DNA of 32,437 nt from DATNFP01 sp035606335 (GCA_035606335.1 DATNFP010000040.1:1-32437), one strand, 5' to 3'. Positions 16,373 through 25,665 are shown, numbered from the stretch's first letter. Numbers and translations: made by a program. Notes: a model not told the origin generated them from the sequence alone.

Positions 16373-18034
16373 ATGTTGCAAAAACTAATAATAAATAACT
16401 ACGCAATAATAGACCACCTGACGATTGAGCCGGATGCACATCTTAATACAGTAACCGGAGAAACAGGTGCGGGTAAAAGTATTATTGTAGGCGCTCTTTC
16501 TCTTATATTAGGAGAACGTGCTGATACATCAGTTTTGATCAATAAAAATGAAAAATGTGTATTAGAGGCATATTTTGATGTGCAGGGTAACGATGTATTT
16601 CGCAAAGCTTTATTGGAAGAAGAACTGGACGATGAAAATATTTGTATCATCAGGAGAGAAATAAATGCTAATGGGAAATCACGTGCTTTTGTAAATGATA
16701 CCCCTGTCACGCTTGGCCAGCTTAATAAGCTTACATCTTTGCTTGTTGATCTGCATCAGCAATTCGGTCATCTGGAATTGGAAGAAGATAGTTTTCAGAT
16801 GGATGTGCTGGATAGTATCGCGCAAAACGGAGAGCTTAAGAAAAAATACAACCAGTTATTTCAACAATACAAGAAGGTATCACAGCAGCTTTCAGAAAAT
16901 AAGCATAAACAGGCTCAATGGCAAAAGGAGTCGGACTACAAGAAATTTTTGCTTGACGAATTATTGCAGGTGGCGTTTAAAGAAAATGAAATAGAGGATG
17001 CGGAGCAACTGCTAAAGCAAATGAGCAATGCTGAAAAAATAATAAGTGTTTTGCAGGCAAGTAGATATACATTGGAAGAAGGAGAACAACCTTTACTCAA
17101 TGAACTAAGACGCATCAGCCAGCAACTGCAAAATATTATGGAGGTAATGCCTGATATTGCTAATCTAAATCAGCGTATTACATCTGCATGGGCAGAGCTT
17201 AAGGATGTTTCTTCGGAGTTGGAGCAAATGGAAGGAAAAGTATCACTTGACCAGGAGCTTATGGAAAAATTGCAGGAGAGAATTGATATCGGTTATAAGC
17301 TTTTGAAGAAACATGCGCTGCAAAATACTGATGGCCTTCTACTACTACAGCAACGATTAGAATTTGAATTAAAAGCCACTCTTGATCTGGACAACGAGAT
17401 CGATCAATTGAGCAAGGAATTAGAGGCGATCAATAAAGACTTATATACGGAGGCTGAAAAGCTATCGAAGGAACGCAAAAAAATAGCTCCCAAAATAGCT
17501 GCAAAAGTTAATGAGCTTTTATCATTGGTTGGAATGCCAAATGCAAAGTTTAATATTGTTTTGAAACAAACAGAACAGCCTTTTGCAAGAGGTATAGATG
17601 ATGTACAGTTTTTACTGGACGCAAATAAAAGCGGACAGTTTTTACCAATCGAGAAATCTGCTTCGGGTGGAGAAATGAGCCGTATCATGTTGTGCATAAA
17701 ATCGCTCACAGCTAAAGCCATGCATATGCCCACGCTTATTTTTGATGAAGTGGATACCGGAATTTCTGGTGAGGCGGCGCGGCAGGTAGGTATATTATTG
17801 CAAGACCTTTCTAAATATCACCAGGTGATCTGTATCACCCATCAGCCGCAGGTGGCGGCAAAAGGCTTGCGGCATTTTTATGTGTATAAAGATTCTGACA
17901 AAGATGACAGAATTACTACAAAGGTGCGCATACTAAAACAGGATGAGCGTATAATGGCAATAGCCCGTATGATAGGAGGGGAAAAACCAAGCGAGGCTGC
18001 TTTGCAAAATGCAAAAGAATTGGTAGAGATGTAG
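16373..18034 (+). CDS. recN: DNA repair ATPase RecN
   Basis: 553-residue SMC-like protein that acts early in double-strand-break repair. Walker A VTGETGAGKS (27-36) follows the typical start LIINNYAIIDHLTIE. A coiled-coil arm with a hinge spans about 150-400 (many QL/EL heptads, DELLQVAF near the arm base). The ABC signature is SGGEMSR (431-437), Walker B is LIFDEVDTGISG (455-466), and the switch histidine is in CITHQPQVAAK (H490). All ATPase elements are intact and length is normal. It faces the next gene tail to tail with seven bases between. A small hairpin (18026-18040) covers the stop codon, but it lacks a T tract. Confidence 0.97.
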   Translation: MLQKLIINNYAIIDHLTIEPDAHLNTVTGETGAGKSIIVGALSLILGERADTSVLINKNEKCVLEAYFDVQGNDVFRKALLEEELDDENICIIRREINANGKSRAFVNDTPVTLGQLNKLTSLLVDLHQQFGHLELEEDSFQMDVLDSIAQNGELKKKYNQLFQQYKKVSQQLSENKHKQAQWQKESDYKKFLLDELLQVAFKENEIEDAEQLLKQMSNAEKIISVLQASRYTLEEGEQPLLNELRRISQQLQNIMEVMPDIANLNQRITSAWAELKDVSSELEQMEGKVSLDQELMEKLQERIDIGYKLLKKHALQNTDGLLLLQQRLEFELKATLDLDNEIDQLSKELEAINKDLYTEAEKLSKERKKIAPKIAAKVNELLSLVGMPNAKFNIVLKQTEQPFARGIDDVQFLLDANKSGQFLPIEKSASGGEMSRIMLCIKSLTAKAMHMPTLIFDEVDTGISGEAARQVGILLQDLSKYHQVICITHQPQVAAKGLRHFYVYKDSDKDDRITTKVRILKQDERIMAIARMIGGEKPSEAALQNAKELVEM

Positions 18035-18041
18035 CATCTCG

Positions 18042-18557
18042 CTAGGGCATATTCATTGGAGGTTTTTGAATGATATTTTTAGTCGGGATATAGAGCCATC
18101 CATTTTTTTTAGTTTTTATCACTAACGATTTTTTTATCTTTTGAGCAGCTGCGGGGAAAGAATTATAACTTTTTAAAGGCCATATTTCTATTGTGTCACC
18201 TTTTTTTATGGCAGTGGGATTTACTATTAGTTTATCATACCCTCCATTTCCTGTAATGTCGTTATTAGTATTTATGCTATTATTATTCTTATGTAGCTTG
18301 AATACATTGCAGATCATAGACCCTGTATCTGAATTCCAGAAAATTGATTGAGGTGTCTGCGTACTTTTCCAAACCAGGATGAACCTGTATTCCGTATGTG
18401 GAGGCACTTCCCGTCTTCCGGGAACTATGCGCTGGCTGGTGCGTTGTAAAAAATGTACATACGATGAGCCATTCTTAATATTTACTCTTTTTGATGATTG
18501 TGCAAACAGGGAAATAGATACAACAAATGCTATTAGTATTAAGAAGCTGCATTTCAT
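18042..18557 (-). CDS. Exported protein of unknown function
   Basis: 171-residue protein with a clear signal peptide (MKCSFLILIAFVVSISLFAQ, cut after SLFA or FAQ) and a basic mature domain (many Lys/Arg, PTAIKKGDTIEIWPLKSY near the middle, ending in PPMNMP). No lipobox, membrane helix or known motif. It is predicted periplasmic. It lies 59 bases downstream of the S46 peptidase gene on the same strand and could share its transcript. A TACTTTTG box (18572-18565) just ahead of its ATG hints instead at its own, almost leaderless, promoter. I do not recognise the family. Confidence 0.65.
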   Translation of the reverse strand: MKCSFLILIAFVVSISLFAQSSKRVNIKNGSSYVHFLQRTSQRIVPGRREVPPHTEYRFILVWKSTQTPQSIFWNSDTGSMICNVFKLHKNNNSINTNNDITGNGGYDKLIVNPTAIKKGDTIEIWPLKSYNSFPAAAQKIKKSLVIKTKKNGWLYIPTKNIIQKPPMNMP

Positions 18558-18616
18558 ATAGGAACAAAAGTAGAACCGAATATTTTATGTAATGAATAAT
18601 GATATTATAAAGCCTG

Positions 18617-20794
18617 TTATTTTTTTGCAAATTTCATTTCTTTTAGCAACCAACCCGCATCGCCAAATTTGTCAATAATGAATAGTGTATAGCGTATATC
18701 TAAACTAATATTGCGGCATAGATTCGGATCAAAATAATAATCGCTCATCGTGCCTTCCCAAACACGGTCGAAGTTGGTACCAATTAGTTCTCCCTTTGCG
18801 TTTATTACCGGGCTTCCTGAATTGCCTCCTGATGTATGATTGTCTGATAAAAAGGCTATGGGAACAGTGCCATTTGCAGCCCATCTGCCGTAATTTTTAG
18901 TGTTATATAAGTCTTTAAGTTTTTGAGGCACACGAAATTCATCAACATTAGGGTTATCTAAAGCTATTGCTTCATCCAGTGTAGTTTGATATGAGTAGCC
19001 TGCAGGCCCTTCAGGATCTATTCCTTTTATCTTCCCGTAGGACAGGCGAAGTGTAAAATTTCCGTCAGGATAGAATGCCTTTGTATATTTATCTTTTTCC
19101 ATCTGGCTTTTCATGTATAATCTATCCAGGTAATTCATACGATCGTAATAGGCAATTAACGTTGGCGAAAGATTTATATGCGCCATACTGCCTATTGCGT
19201 TATATAATTGCCATGCAGGATCCGACATAATGGTGTTGCTATCGGTCGCTAAAGCATGTACTGCGAATGAATCCAGCTTGTTTTCGTTTGCAATCATTGA
19301 CAGTGAATAAACTTTATTTGCCCAATCGTTGTAATTGCCCGCATACTGTTGATATTCGCTTTTATAATATGCAGGAGCGGATGAAGAACAATTGTCAAAA
19401 AATAGTGGCATCAGTGCAGTAAATACTTGCTTATCCATATCAGCATCATAGTTTCTATAAAAACCATGCATTACTTCCGTTTCTTTTATCAGTGCATCAC
19501 CTAATGCCTGTTGTGAAAGTCCTGCCCTGAAATATTGCAGCATTTTATTCAGTACTGCTCCTTCTTGTATTAATTCTATCCCTAATACAGCTTCCCTGAT
19601 ATAAACTTCAGTTTTTAATGTGCTATCTACTGCTACAGAGCTTGCTTCTATCTGTGGAAGCAAATTTTTGGCGTAGGGTAGAGCAGAATCTTCTCTTACA
19701 GCCCATGCCTGGAAATTCTTTTCGTAGATTTCTTTATTGCCAATTACATTATTGATACGCAAACCGTGTAATTCTCCCTGCCATTTTTTCCAACCATTTG
19801 CCACTCCTGCCCGTTTAGATGTGTATTTAAGGAAAATATCTCTCGATTGTTCCATATTTTTATTCCATACATCCAGCTTTTTAGTGCGGGCATCTATGGC
19901 AATCGGATCTGTTATGGAATACACATGATCTAATTGATAAGAAGAAATATATTCCTGTGTCTGGTAAGGAAATCCATAAACCATTGAAAAATCTCCTTCT
20001 TTATATCCATTTGTATTAATGGTAAAGAACTCTGTTGTATGGTAAGGCTTGTTGTTTTTAGAATAATCGGCAGGTCTGTTATCAGGCCCTGCATATACCC
20101 TGAATAAGCTAAAATCTCCTGTATGGCGTGGCCAGCTCCAGTTTTCGGCGTCGCCACCAAAAGATCCTATGCCATCGGGTGGGAATCCTGTAAGCCTTAC
20201 ATCCCGATATGTTTCGCTGATCGTAACCCAATACTGATTGCCATTATAAAAAGACTTTATGGCTGCATCCATATGGGTTGTTATTTCATAACCCTTTTGG
20301 AGATTTTTAATTCTGATCCTGATAATGCTGTCGCGTGCGGCATCGTTTAGGGTATCGGGTAAGCCTGTTAATATCTTATCCGTTACATTTTCCATTTTTC
20401 TTATAAAGGTTACCGTAAGGCCGGGGCATGGTATTTCTTCCTGCATATTTTTAGCCCAGAAGCCGTTTGCGAAATAATCATTTTTAGGACTGCTGAGGCC
20501 TTGCACTGTGCCATAGCCACAATGATGGTTTGTAAGCACAAGTCCTTTTGAAGAAATAATTTCTCCTGTGCAACCTTTGCCAAAAACCACCACGGCATTG
20601 TTTAATCCTGTACCATTATCATTATACAATTTTTCTACAGGTATTTGCAGCCCCATCGCCTTCATATCTGCTGCGTATTGCTGCAGCAGAGGAGGCAGCC
20701 ACAGACCTTCTTTTGCATTTGCTTTTATAAAGCTGAATACAAAAAGTAAAAAGATTACTTTAGCCACTGATATATAGAAACGGCCGCTGTGCAT
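18617..20794 (-). CDS. S46 family dipeptidyl-peptidase, DPP11-like (Asp/Glu-specific)
   Basis: 725-residue exported serine exopeptidase of family S46 (DPP7/DPP11), which removes dipeptides from the N-terminus of peptides in the periplasm. Signal peptide 1-27 (hydrophobic VIFLLFVFSFI, cut near ANA). The triad is visible: His in TNHHCGYG (H90/H91), Asp in HTGDFSLF (D227), Ser in GGNSGSPV (S659). In Porphyromonas gingivalis DPP11 the triad is H85/D227/S655, and R673, 18 residues after Ser, gives specificity for acidic P1 residues, while DPP7 has Gly there. Here the residue 18 after S659 is R677 (in NFDRVWEG), so I infer an Asp/Glu-specific DPP11-type enzyme. Typical of amino-acid-feeding Bacteroidota. 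Length is normal (about 700-720). Confidence 0.92.
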   Translation of the reverse strand: MHSGRFYISVAKVIFLLFVFSFIKANAKEGLWLPPLLQQYAADMKAMGLQIPVEKLYNDNGTGLNNAVVVFGKGCTGEIISSKGLVLTNHHCGYGTVQGLSSPKNDYFANGFWAKNMQEEIPCPGLTVTFIRKMENVTDKILTGLPDTLNDAARDSIIRIRIKNLQKGYEITTHMDAAIKSFYNGNQYWVTISETYRDVRLTGFPPDGIGSFGGDAENWSWPRHTGDFSLFRVYAGPDNRPADYSKNNKPYHTTEFFTINTNGYKEGDFSMVYGFPYQTQEYISSYQLDHVYSITDPIAIDARTKKLDVWNKNMEQSRDIFLKYTSKRAGVANGWKKWQGELHGLRINNVIGNKEIYEKNFQAWAVREDSALPYAKNLLPQIEASSVAVDSTLKTEVYIREAVLGIELIQEGAVLNKMLQYFRAGLSQQALGDALIKETEVMHGFYRNYDADMDKQVFTALMPLFFDNCSSSAPAYYKSEYQQYAGNYNDWANKVYSLSMIANENKLDSFAVHALATDSNTIMSDPAWQLYNAIGSMAHINLSPTLIAYYDRMNYLDRLYMKSQMEKDKYTKAFYPDGNFTLRLSYGKIKGIDPEGPAGYSYQTTLDEAIALDNPNVDEFRVPQKLKDLYNTKNYGRWAANGTVPIAFLSDNHTSGGNSGSPVINAKGELIGTNFDRVWEGTMSDYYFDPNLCRNISLDIRYTLFIIDKFGDAGWLLKEMKFAKK

Positions 20795-20894
20795 ATATTT
20801 TTTAGTTTAAAGAAATAAAAATACCGTTTTGTTATAAAAGTTTTATTCAAATAGTTATATTAGCCCAATATAAAGTGAAATTCGTTTCAGTCTT

Positions 20895-22928
20895 ATGAAA
20901 AAATGCCTGTTTTTTGTAGCACTCCTGATAGTGTCGCAATTAAATATTGTTAGAGCACAAAGCCTATTTACTGGTCCCGATACCGTATGTGTCAGGCAGC
21001 CGGTAACGTTTACTACAAACGATACCAATGCTTCTTCATATTACTGGGGTTTTTGTTCTGGTTATTTAATGGATAAACCTCTCGGCGCTAACCTGGGAGA
21101 TAGTTTTAACCTGGCAAATCCAAGCGATATACAAATTGCAGAAGATGGAGGTAATTTTTATGCCTTTGTCACAAACAAGGCCACAGGAGAACTATTGCGT
21201 TTGAGTTATGGCACCAGCCTTACTAATAAGCCCACTGTTACGGATTTAGGTTCTCTTAGTGGTAAATTAGTTTCTCTTCCCGCTTCGATATATATAGTAA
21301 AAGATTCGACAGCAGGTAATTGGTTTATTTTTATAGGTGGCGGGGATGACAATACAAATTCTTCCTTATGCCGCCTGGATTTCGGAGCTACACTTAGCAA
21401 TAATGTTCCTAATGTTGTAAATTTTGGTAACCCGGGAAATGTGCTGAATGGGCCGAGGGGCATATTTGTAGCTAAAGAAGCTGGCAACTGGTATGGCTTT
21501 TTCGTGAATAATAACAGCAGTTCTTTCGTACGGATGAATTTCGGGAACAATATTTCTTTGACTCCGGCTATTACGGATGAAGGTAATATAGGTGGGCTGA
21601 GCTTTCCGACTGATATGGCGCCTACGCAGGATAACAATGGTAACTGGTACTTTTTTGTAACTAATGCAGGTAGCTCACTGGTAGAAGTAACTATGGGAAA
21701 TACGCTAACCGATACACTTCCATCAACTTTACCATTAGGAAATCCAAGTAGCGCATTAAATGGACCTTCTTCAATCGCATTGATTAAAGATTGTGGAAAT
21801 CTGTATGCATTTATAACTAATGAATCTACAAATGAATTGATACAAATGACGATACCCAATTTCACAGGGCCTTATACTGCTGCGGATTTTGGTAATATTG
21901 GTAAAGAAAATGTTCCCAGTGCAATATCCCGCCTGATACGTAGCGGAGATAATATTTATGGCTTTATAGTGAACCAGGGTGATAGCTCATTAACACAGGT
22001 AACATTTGCACAATGTACCAATTCTTCTATACCATCATCCAACCTGGCGACTCCACCTGCTGTGGTATACGACACTCCAGGTGTTTATAACGTATATTTT
22101 GTAGTAAATGAAGGAATGCCCAACATGCAAGTGCAATGTATGCAGGTGGCTGTTTTGCCTACTCCGGCCATGAGATTGAGTGACGATACTGCTATATGCC
22201 AGGGTGATTCAGTAGTATTGATTGCAGAATCAGGCTTTGCCAATTCATTTACATGGCAACCTCAATATAATATGAGCATACTGGATTCAACAGGTAATGT
22301 GGTAAGGGTATGGCCAGCCTATCCGTTGAATTATCATATAGTAATGACGTATCCTAATGGCTGTGTAGTGGACACTTTTATAAATGTACATGTTAGCAAG
22401 GTAAAAGCAGATGCAGGCCCTGACAGGACTATTTCTGACGGTGCAACTACATTATTAGGCGGACCACTTACTTCAGCAGGTCCAGGCTATTCATACACAT
22501 GGTTCCCACCTTTATATCTTAGTAACACCACCATAATGAATCCTACAGCCAGTCCGCACTCGGATTTTACATACTATTTGCAGGTAACAGAGCTTAACGA
22601 TTCTTTGCAATGTCAGAGCATTGATACTGTAGTAGTACATGTAGATTGCGGCAACTTGTATCTCCCTAATGCATTCTCTCCAGGCAGCTCAAACCAGGGA
22701 GCAAATACATTTGGTATTCTCAATCGCCAGGTTATTCAACTGACTTATTTTAACGTTTTTGATAGGTGGGGCAATGAAGTATTCACGACCACTGATCCGT
22801 TTAAAAAATGGGATGGTACTTTTAATGGTCAGGACGAACCGACAGGAGTATACGTTTGGGAAATTGAAGGCTATTGTGAAACGGGTAAGAAATTTACACG
22901 AGCAGGTAATGTCACTTTGATCAGGTAA
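20895..22928 (+). CDS. Secreted six-repeat propeller/PKD protein with gliding-motility type (CHU_C, T9SS type B) tail
   Basis: 677-residue exported protein. Signal peptide 1-22 (MKKCLFFVALLIVSQLNIV, cut near RAQ). Residues 27-55 look like the first half of a PKD/Ig domain (VTFTTNDTNASSYYWGF). Then come six repeats marked by G-N-x-Y-x-F at 86, 141, 197, 249, 301 and 352 (spacing 51-56), most likely a six-bladed propeller. After these, TPGVYNVYFVVNEG (394-407) looks like the missing second half of the PKD domain. Two further Ig/PKD-like domains cover about 425-585. The final ~91 residues from NLYLPNAFSP (587) to the end (YFNVFDRWGNEVF, WDGTFNGQ, GVYVWEI) are a CHU_C/type B sorting domain, so surface attachment or release through T9SS is expected. 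Ligand unknown. Confidence 0.9.
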   Translation: MKKCLFFVALLIVSQLNIVRAQSLFTGPDTVCVRQPVTFTTNDTNASSYYWGFCSGYLMDKPLGANLGDSFNLANPSDIQIAEDGGNFYAFVTNKATGELLRLSYGTSLTNKPTVTDLGSLSGKLVSLPASIYIVKDSTAGNWFIFIGGGDDNTNSSLCRLDFGATLSNNVPNVVNFGNPGNVLNGPRGIFVAKEAGNWYGFFVNNNSSSFVRMNFGNNISLTPAITDEGNIGGLSFPTDMAPTQDNNGNWYFFVTNAGSSLVEVTMGNTLTDTLPSTLPLGNPSSALNGPSSIALIKDCGNLYAFITNESTNELIQMTIPNFTGPYTAADFGNIGKENVPSAISRLIRSGDNIYGFIVNQGDSSLTQVTFAQCTNSSIPSSNLATPPAVVYDTPGVYNVYFVVNEGMPNMQVQCMQVAVLPTPAMRLSDDTAICQGDSVVLIAESGFANSFTWQPQYNMSILDSTGNVVRVWPAYPLNYHIVMTYPNGCVVDTFINVHVSKVKADAGPDRTISDGATTLLGGPLTSAGPGYSYTWFPPLYLSNTTIMNPTASPHSDFTYYLQVTELNDSLQCQSIDTVVVHVDCGNLYLPNAFSPGSSNQGANTFGILNRQVIQLTYFNVFDRWGNEVFTTTDPFKKWDGTFNGQDEPTGVYVWEIEGYCETGKKFTRAGNVTLIR

Positions 22929-22950
22929 TACAAGAAAGAAATTTAATTTA

Positions 22951-22984
22951 TATAAATGACTGCGAAAGCAGTCATTTATATTTT
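22951..22984 (+). terminator. Strong terminator with GAAA tetraloop
   Basis: Thirteen perfectly paired bases (22951-22963 with 22968-22980) closed by a GAAA loop, then TTTT. It ends the CHU_C gene transcript 22 bases after its stop. Confidence 0.88.
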
Positions 22985-23086
22985 AGGTTAGATATCTATT
23001 GAAATATTCTATTCGATGATACTTAAATATCGCTGTAATGTATTGAAAAGCCTTATTTTTTCATAGGTAATCCCAATCTCAATAGT

Positions 23087-23117
23087 TTGACTAAATGTGC
23101 TTTTAGAGCGACATTTG
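23087..23117 (+). promoter_or_regulatory. ahpC promoter
   Basis: TTG at 23087-23089, a 20-base spacer, then GACATTTG (23110-23117), one base off TAnnTTTG. The ahpC ATG is 32 bases further on. Confidence 0.5.
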
Positions 23118-23149
23118 CATTAGAAAGAACTAAAAAAACATAAATAATT

Positions 23150-23719
23150 ATGAGCAACAATTTCGTAACCGTAGGACAAAAGTTTCCTGAATTCGACAAG
23201 AAAGCGGTAGTGTCACTTGAAAAAGACAAAGAATTCAAGAACGTAAGCAATGAAGACATTAAAGGTAAATGGGCGGTAATGTTCTGGTGGCCAAAGGATT
23301 TTACATTTGTCTGTCCTACAGAAATTGCTGAATTCAATAGTAATTATGGCAACTTTACAGATCGTGATACTGTGCTTTTAGGAGCGTCTACTGATAGCGA
23401 ATATGTGCATCTGGCTTGGCGTAAAGATCATAAAGATCTTCGTGATCTTCGTTTCCCGATGATCGCTGATACTTCAAAAAGTCTTGCTGAAGAATTAGGC
23501 ATCCTTGCCGAAGATGAAAAAATAGCTTACCGTGCTACATTCATTATTGATCCCGAAGGAATCGTTCGCTGGGTAAACATTAATGATTTAAGTGTCGGAC
23601 GTAGTGTACCTGAAGTGCTGCGTGTATTAGACGCATTGCAAACAGATGAACTTTGCCCATGTAACTGGACTAAAGGGGATGAAACACTTACCCAAAAGTT
23701 AGCTAATGAACCTGCCTAA
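23150..23719 (+). CDS. ahpC: Peroxiredoxin AhpC
   Basis: 189-residue thioredoxin-fold peroxidase that reduces hydrogen peroxide and organic peroxides in the cytoplasm. The peroxidatic cysteine is C55 in FTFVCPTEIAEF. The C-terminal ELCPCNW holds C169 and C171, the double-cysteine arrangement known from Mycobacterium tuberculosis AhpC (C61, C174, C176), whose reductant is AhpD rather than AhpF. The catalytic Arg region (IDPEGIVRWVNIND) is intact and length is normal. The ATG follows a near-consensus promoter, and the AhpD-like gene lies 90 bases downstream behind a terminator, which fits an AhpC/AhpD couple. An OxyR site is not visible. Confidence 0.96.
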   Translation: MSNNFVTVGQKFPEFDKKAVVSLEKDKEFKNVSNEDIKGKWAVMFWWPKDFTFVCPTEIAEFNSNYGNFTDRDTVLLGASTDSEYVHLAWRKDHKDLRDLRFPMIADTSKSLAEELGILAEDEKIAYRATFIIDPEGIVRWVNINDLSVGRSVPEVLRVLDALQTDELCPCNWTKGDETLTQKLANEPA

Positions 23720-23735
23720 TAATTAAATTATTTAT

Positions 23736-23771
23736 AGTCCACTCTTTCTAAGCTGATGGAGTGGACTTTTT
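23736..23771 (+). terminator. Terminator between ahpC and ahpD-like gene
   Basis: Nine perfect pairs (23736-23744 with 23759-23767), a 14-base loop, and a run of T. It should end most ahpC transcripts, leaving partial read-through into the next gene. Confidence 0.75.
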
Positions 23772-23809
23772 ATTTGAATGCTATTCTTCCATTTATATTA
23801 AAGGATGTT

Positions 23810-24394
23810 ATGACGACATATAATGAAACAGCTACCAATTTATTGAATGATTATGGCATTGACCCCAATCATAATAGCATTAACTTATTGAGATTGTCGG
23901 TTGCCGATAGTCGCTATTTAAAGGACCTGAAGCTCAATGTATCTTCTGTATTGGGCAACAGCAATATGACCCGTAAAGAAGCACTTCTGCTGGCTTTGTC
24001 AGTTGCGATCAATGAAAAGAATGTAACACTGATAGAAGCCTTTGAAGATATGGCCCGTAAAGAAGGTGCCAGCGAAGCTGAAATAGGTGAAACTTTTGCT
24101 TGTACTTCACTTATGAATGCCAATAATGTATTTTATCGTTTTCGCCACTTTATGGATGGGATTGATTATTACAATAATCAACCTGCCGGGCTAAGGATGA
24201 GCATAATGATGAACCCAGTTATGGGTAAAGGGCTTTTTGAACTAATGAGCCTGGTAATATCGGCTGTTAACGGCTGCCAACGTTGCGTTACATCTCATGA
24301 GCATTCTGTAAAAGAACAGGGGGCTTCGGAAGCGCGTATATTTGATGCTATACGGCTGGCTTCTGTTATAAAAAGTCTATGCGTTGTTATATAA
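23810..24394 (+). CDS. ahpD: AhpD-like alkylhydroperoxidase (carboxymuconolactone decarboxylase fold)
   Basis: 194-residue all-helical protein of the AhpD/CMD family. The redox site is GCQRCVTSH: C156, C159 and H163, with E144 twelve residues before the first Cys. This equals the spacing of M. tuberculosis AhpD (E118, C130, C133, H137), so the proton-relay set is complete. In that system AhpD reduces AhpC and is itself recycled by lipoamide/dihydrolipoamide dehydrogenase. The frame is open to an ATG at 23756, but that lies inside the upstream terminator, so I use the ATG at 23810, preceded by AAAGGA. It runs tail to tail with the histidine kinase gene, two bases apart. Confidence 0.88.
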   Translation: MTTYNETATNLLNDYGIDPNHNSINLLRLSVADSRYLKDLKLNVSSVLGNSNMTRKEALLLALSVAINEKNVTLIEAFEDMARKEGASEAEIGETFACTSLMNANNVFYRFRHFMDGIDYYNNQPAGLRMSIMMNPVMGKGLFELMSLVISAVNGCQRCVTSHEHSVKEQGASEARIFDAIRLASVIKSLCVVI

Positions 24395-24396
24395 TT

Positions 24397-25665
24397 TTAT
24401 ACGGTTGGGATGAAGACAGTAAAGGCAGTGCCTTTGCCTAAGCTGCTCTCTACTTTTATCTTGCCATTATGTGCTTCTACCATATCTTTTACATAACTTA
24501 AACCAAGGCCAAAGCCTTTTACATTATGTAGGTTACCGGTATGGGCGCGATAAAATTTTTCAAATATTCTGGATAGCGTTTCCTTGTTCATACCAATACC
24601 GTTATCCTTTATTTTTATAGCTAGCATGTCGGCATTATTGTGTGTCTCTATCTCTATATGTAAGTTGTCTTTTGAGTATTTTATGGCATTATCAAGGAGG
24701 TTGAAAATGATATTTGAAAAATGAACCTCATCTCCCATTATTATATGCTTATTGGCATTCAGTGTTAAATCCAGTTTTCCCTTCTTTTCCAATATCTGTA
24801 ATGAAAGATTGCCGGCTACCTTATTAACTATATCATGCGCATCCAATTCCTGCAGATTCAATTTTACTTCCTGTCTTTCCAGGCGCGCTGCCTGTAATAT
24901 CTTCTCTACCTGCTTGTTCATTCGCTTATTCTCATCCTTTATCATGGTGCTATAATACTTTATTTTATCAGAGTCATGTATCACTCTTTCATTGGTAAGC
25001 GCATCAATAGCTAAAGAGATGGTGGCAAGTGGGGTTTTCAGCTCATGGGTCATATTATTAATGAAGTCCGACTTTATTTCAGACAATTTTTTCTGATTAA
25101 ATAATGTACGAACCGTAAGGGCGAATGCAAGAATGATAATTGTAGTAAAGGCAATGGATGCAACGATCATCCATGCCATTTCTCTAATTATATAATTTTT
25201 ATCTTCTTTTATATACAGGTATAAAGTTTCTACATAAATCGAATTTTCCGGAGTTAGCCTTATAGGGTAAGCATTGGAATTGTATTGCAATGAATAACCA
25301 TCAGATTTTGATATTGGGAAATTGAATATGTTTGTTATAGCATACTCGAAAGGTTGCTTAATGTTGTATTTTTTTAAAGTACTACTTATTATTTCTTCAA
25401 TTTCTTCTTTTGAAAACGCTTCAGAAGTAAAACTAAGACGCAGATTAAATTGTTTTGATTCTTCATCCGGGACATATATTCCACTTTTCATAATGAAACG
25501 CCCCTGTATAGATTCTCTGATAGTTACCAGTGAATTTTCTACCTCCCGCTGGAATTGTTCTTTTTTCAGGGAAATGGCATTCTGTATCCATGACATTTGA
25601 ATAAACAAAATACCTAATACCGACAGAGTAATAAGCAAAACAATAACAGGAAAAACCTTCTTCAT
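24397..25665 (-). CDS. Orphan two-span sensor histidine kinase
   Basis: 422-residue inner-membrane kinase. First membrane helix about 5-23 (VIVLLITLSVLGILFI), a periplasmic sensor region about 28-162 without a recognised fold, second helix about 164-186 (MIVASIAFTTIIILAFAL). A short linker, with no HAMP domain, leads to HisKA with H207 in NNMTHELKTPLA. The ATPase has an N box in FNLLDNAIKYS, DNGIGM, and a G2 motif GFGLGLSYV. It ends GKGTAFTVFIPTV, a complete C-terminus. Close relatives in Bacteroidota usually sit beside an OmpR-class regulator gene; none is present on either side here. Operator-like repeats lie upstream (25693-25733). Confidence 0.93.
   Translation of the reverse strand: MKKVFPVIVLLITLSVLGILFIQMSWIQNAISLKKEQFQREVENSLVTIRESIQGRFIMKSGIYVPDEESKQFNLRLSFTSEAFSKEEIEEIISSTLKKYNIKQPFEYAITNIFNFPISKSDGYSLQYNSNAYPIRLTPENSIYVETLYLYIKEDKNYIIREMAWMIVASIAFTTIIILAFALTVRTLFNQKKLSEIKSDFINNMTHELKTPLATISLAIDALTNERVIHDSDKIKYYSTMIKDENKRMNKQVEKILQAARLERQEVKLNLQELDAHDIVNKVAGNLSLQILEKKGKLDLTLNANKHIIMGDEVHFSNIIFNLLDNAIKYSKDNLHIEIETHNNADMLAIKIKDNGIGMNKETLSRIFEKFYRAHTGNLHNVKGFGLGLSYVKDMVEAHNGKIKVESSLGKGTAFTVFIPTV

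Noticed and set aside
18026..18040. Hairpin over the recN stop codon as a terminator
   Set aside because: Six pairs with a three-base loop but no T tract; too weak to call, though it is the only structure between the convergent genes.
21206..21865. 219-codon open frame antisense to the CHU_C protein gene
   Set aside because: It lies fully inside the repeat region of a well-supported gene; its length follows from the repeated composition, and no known motif is seen in it.
23756..23809. Upstream ATG for the AhpD-like protein
   Set aside because: It lies in the loop/stem of the ahpC terminator and adds a hydrophobic stretch not seen in the family.
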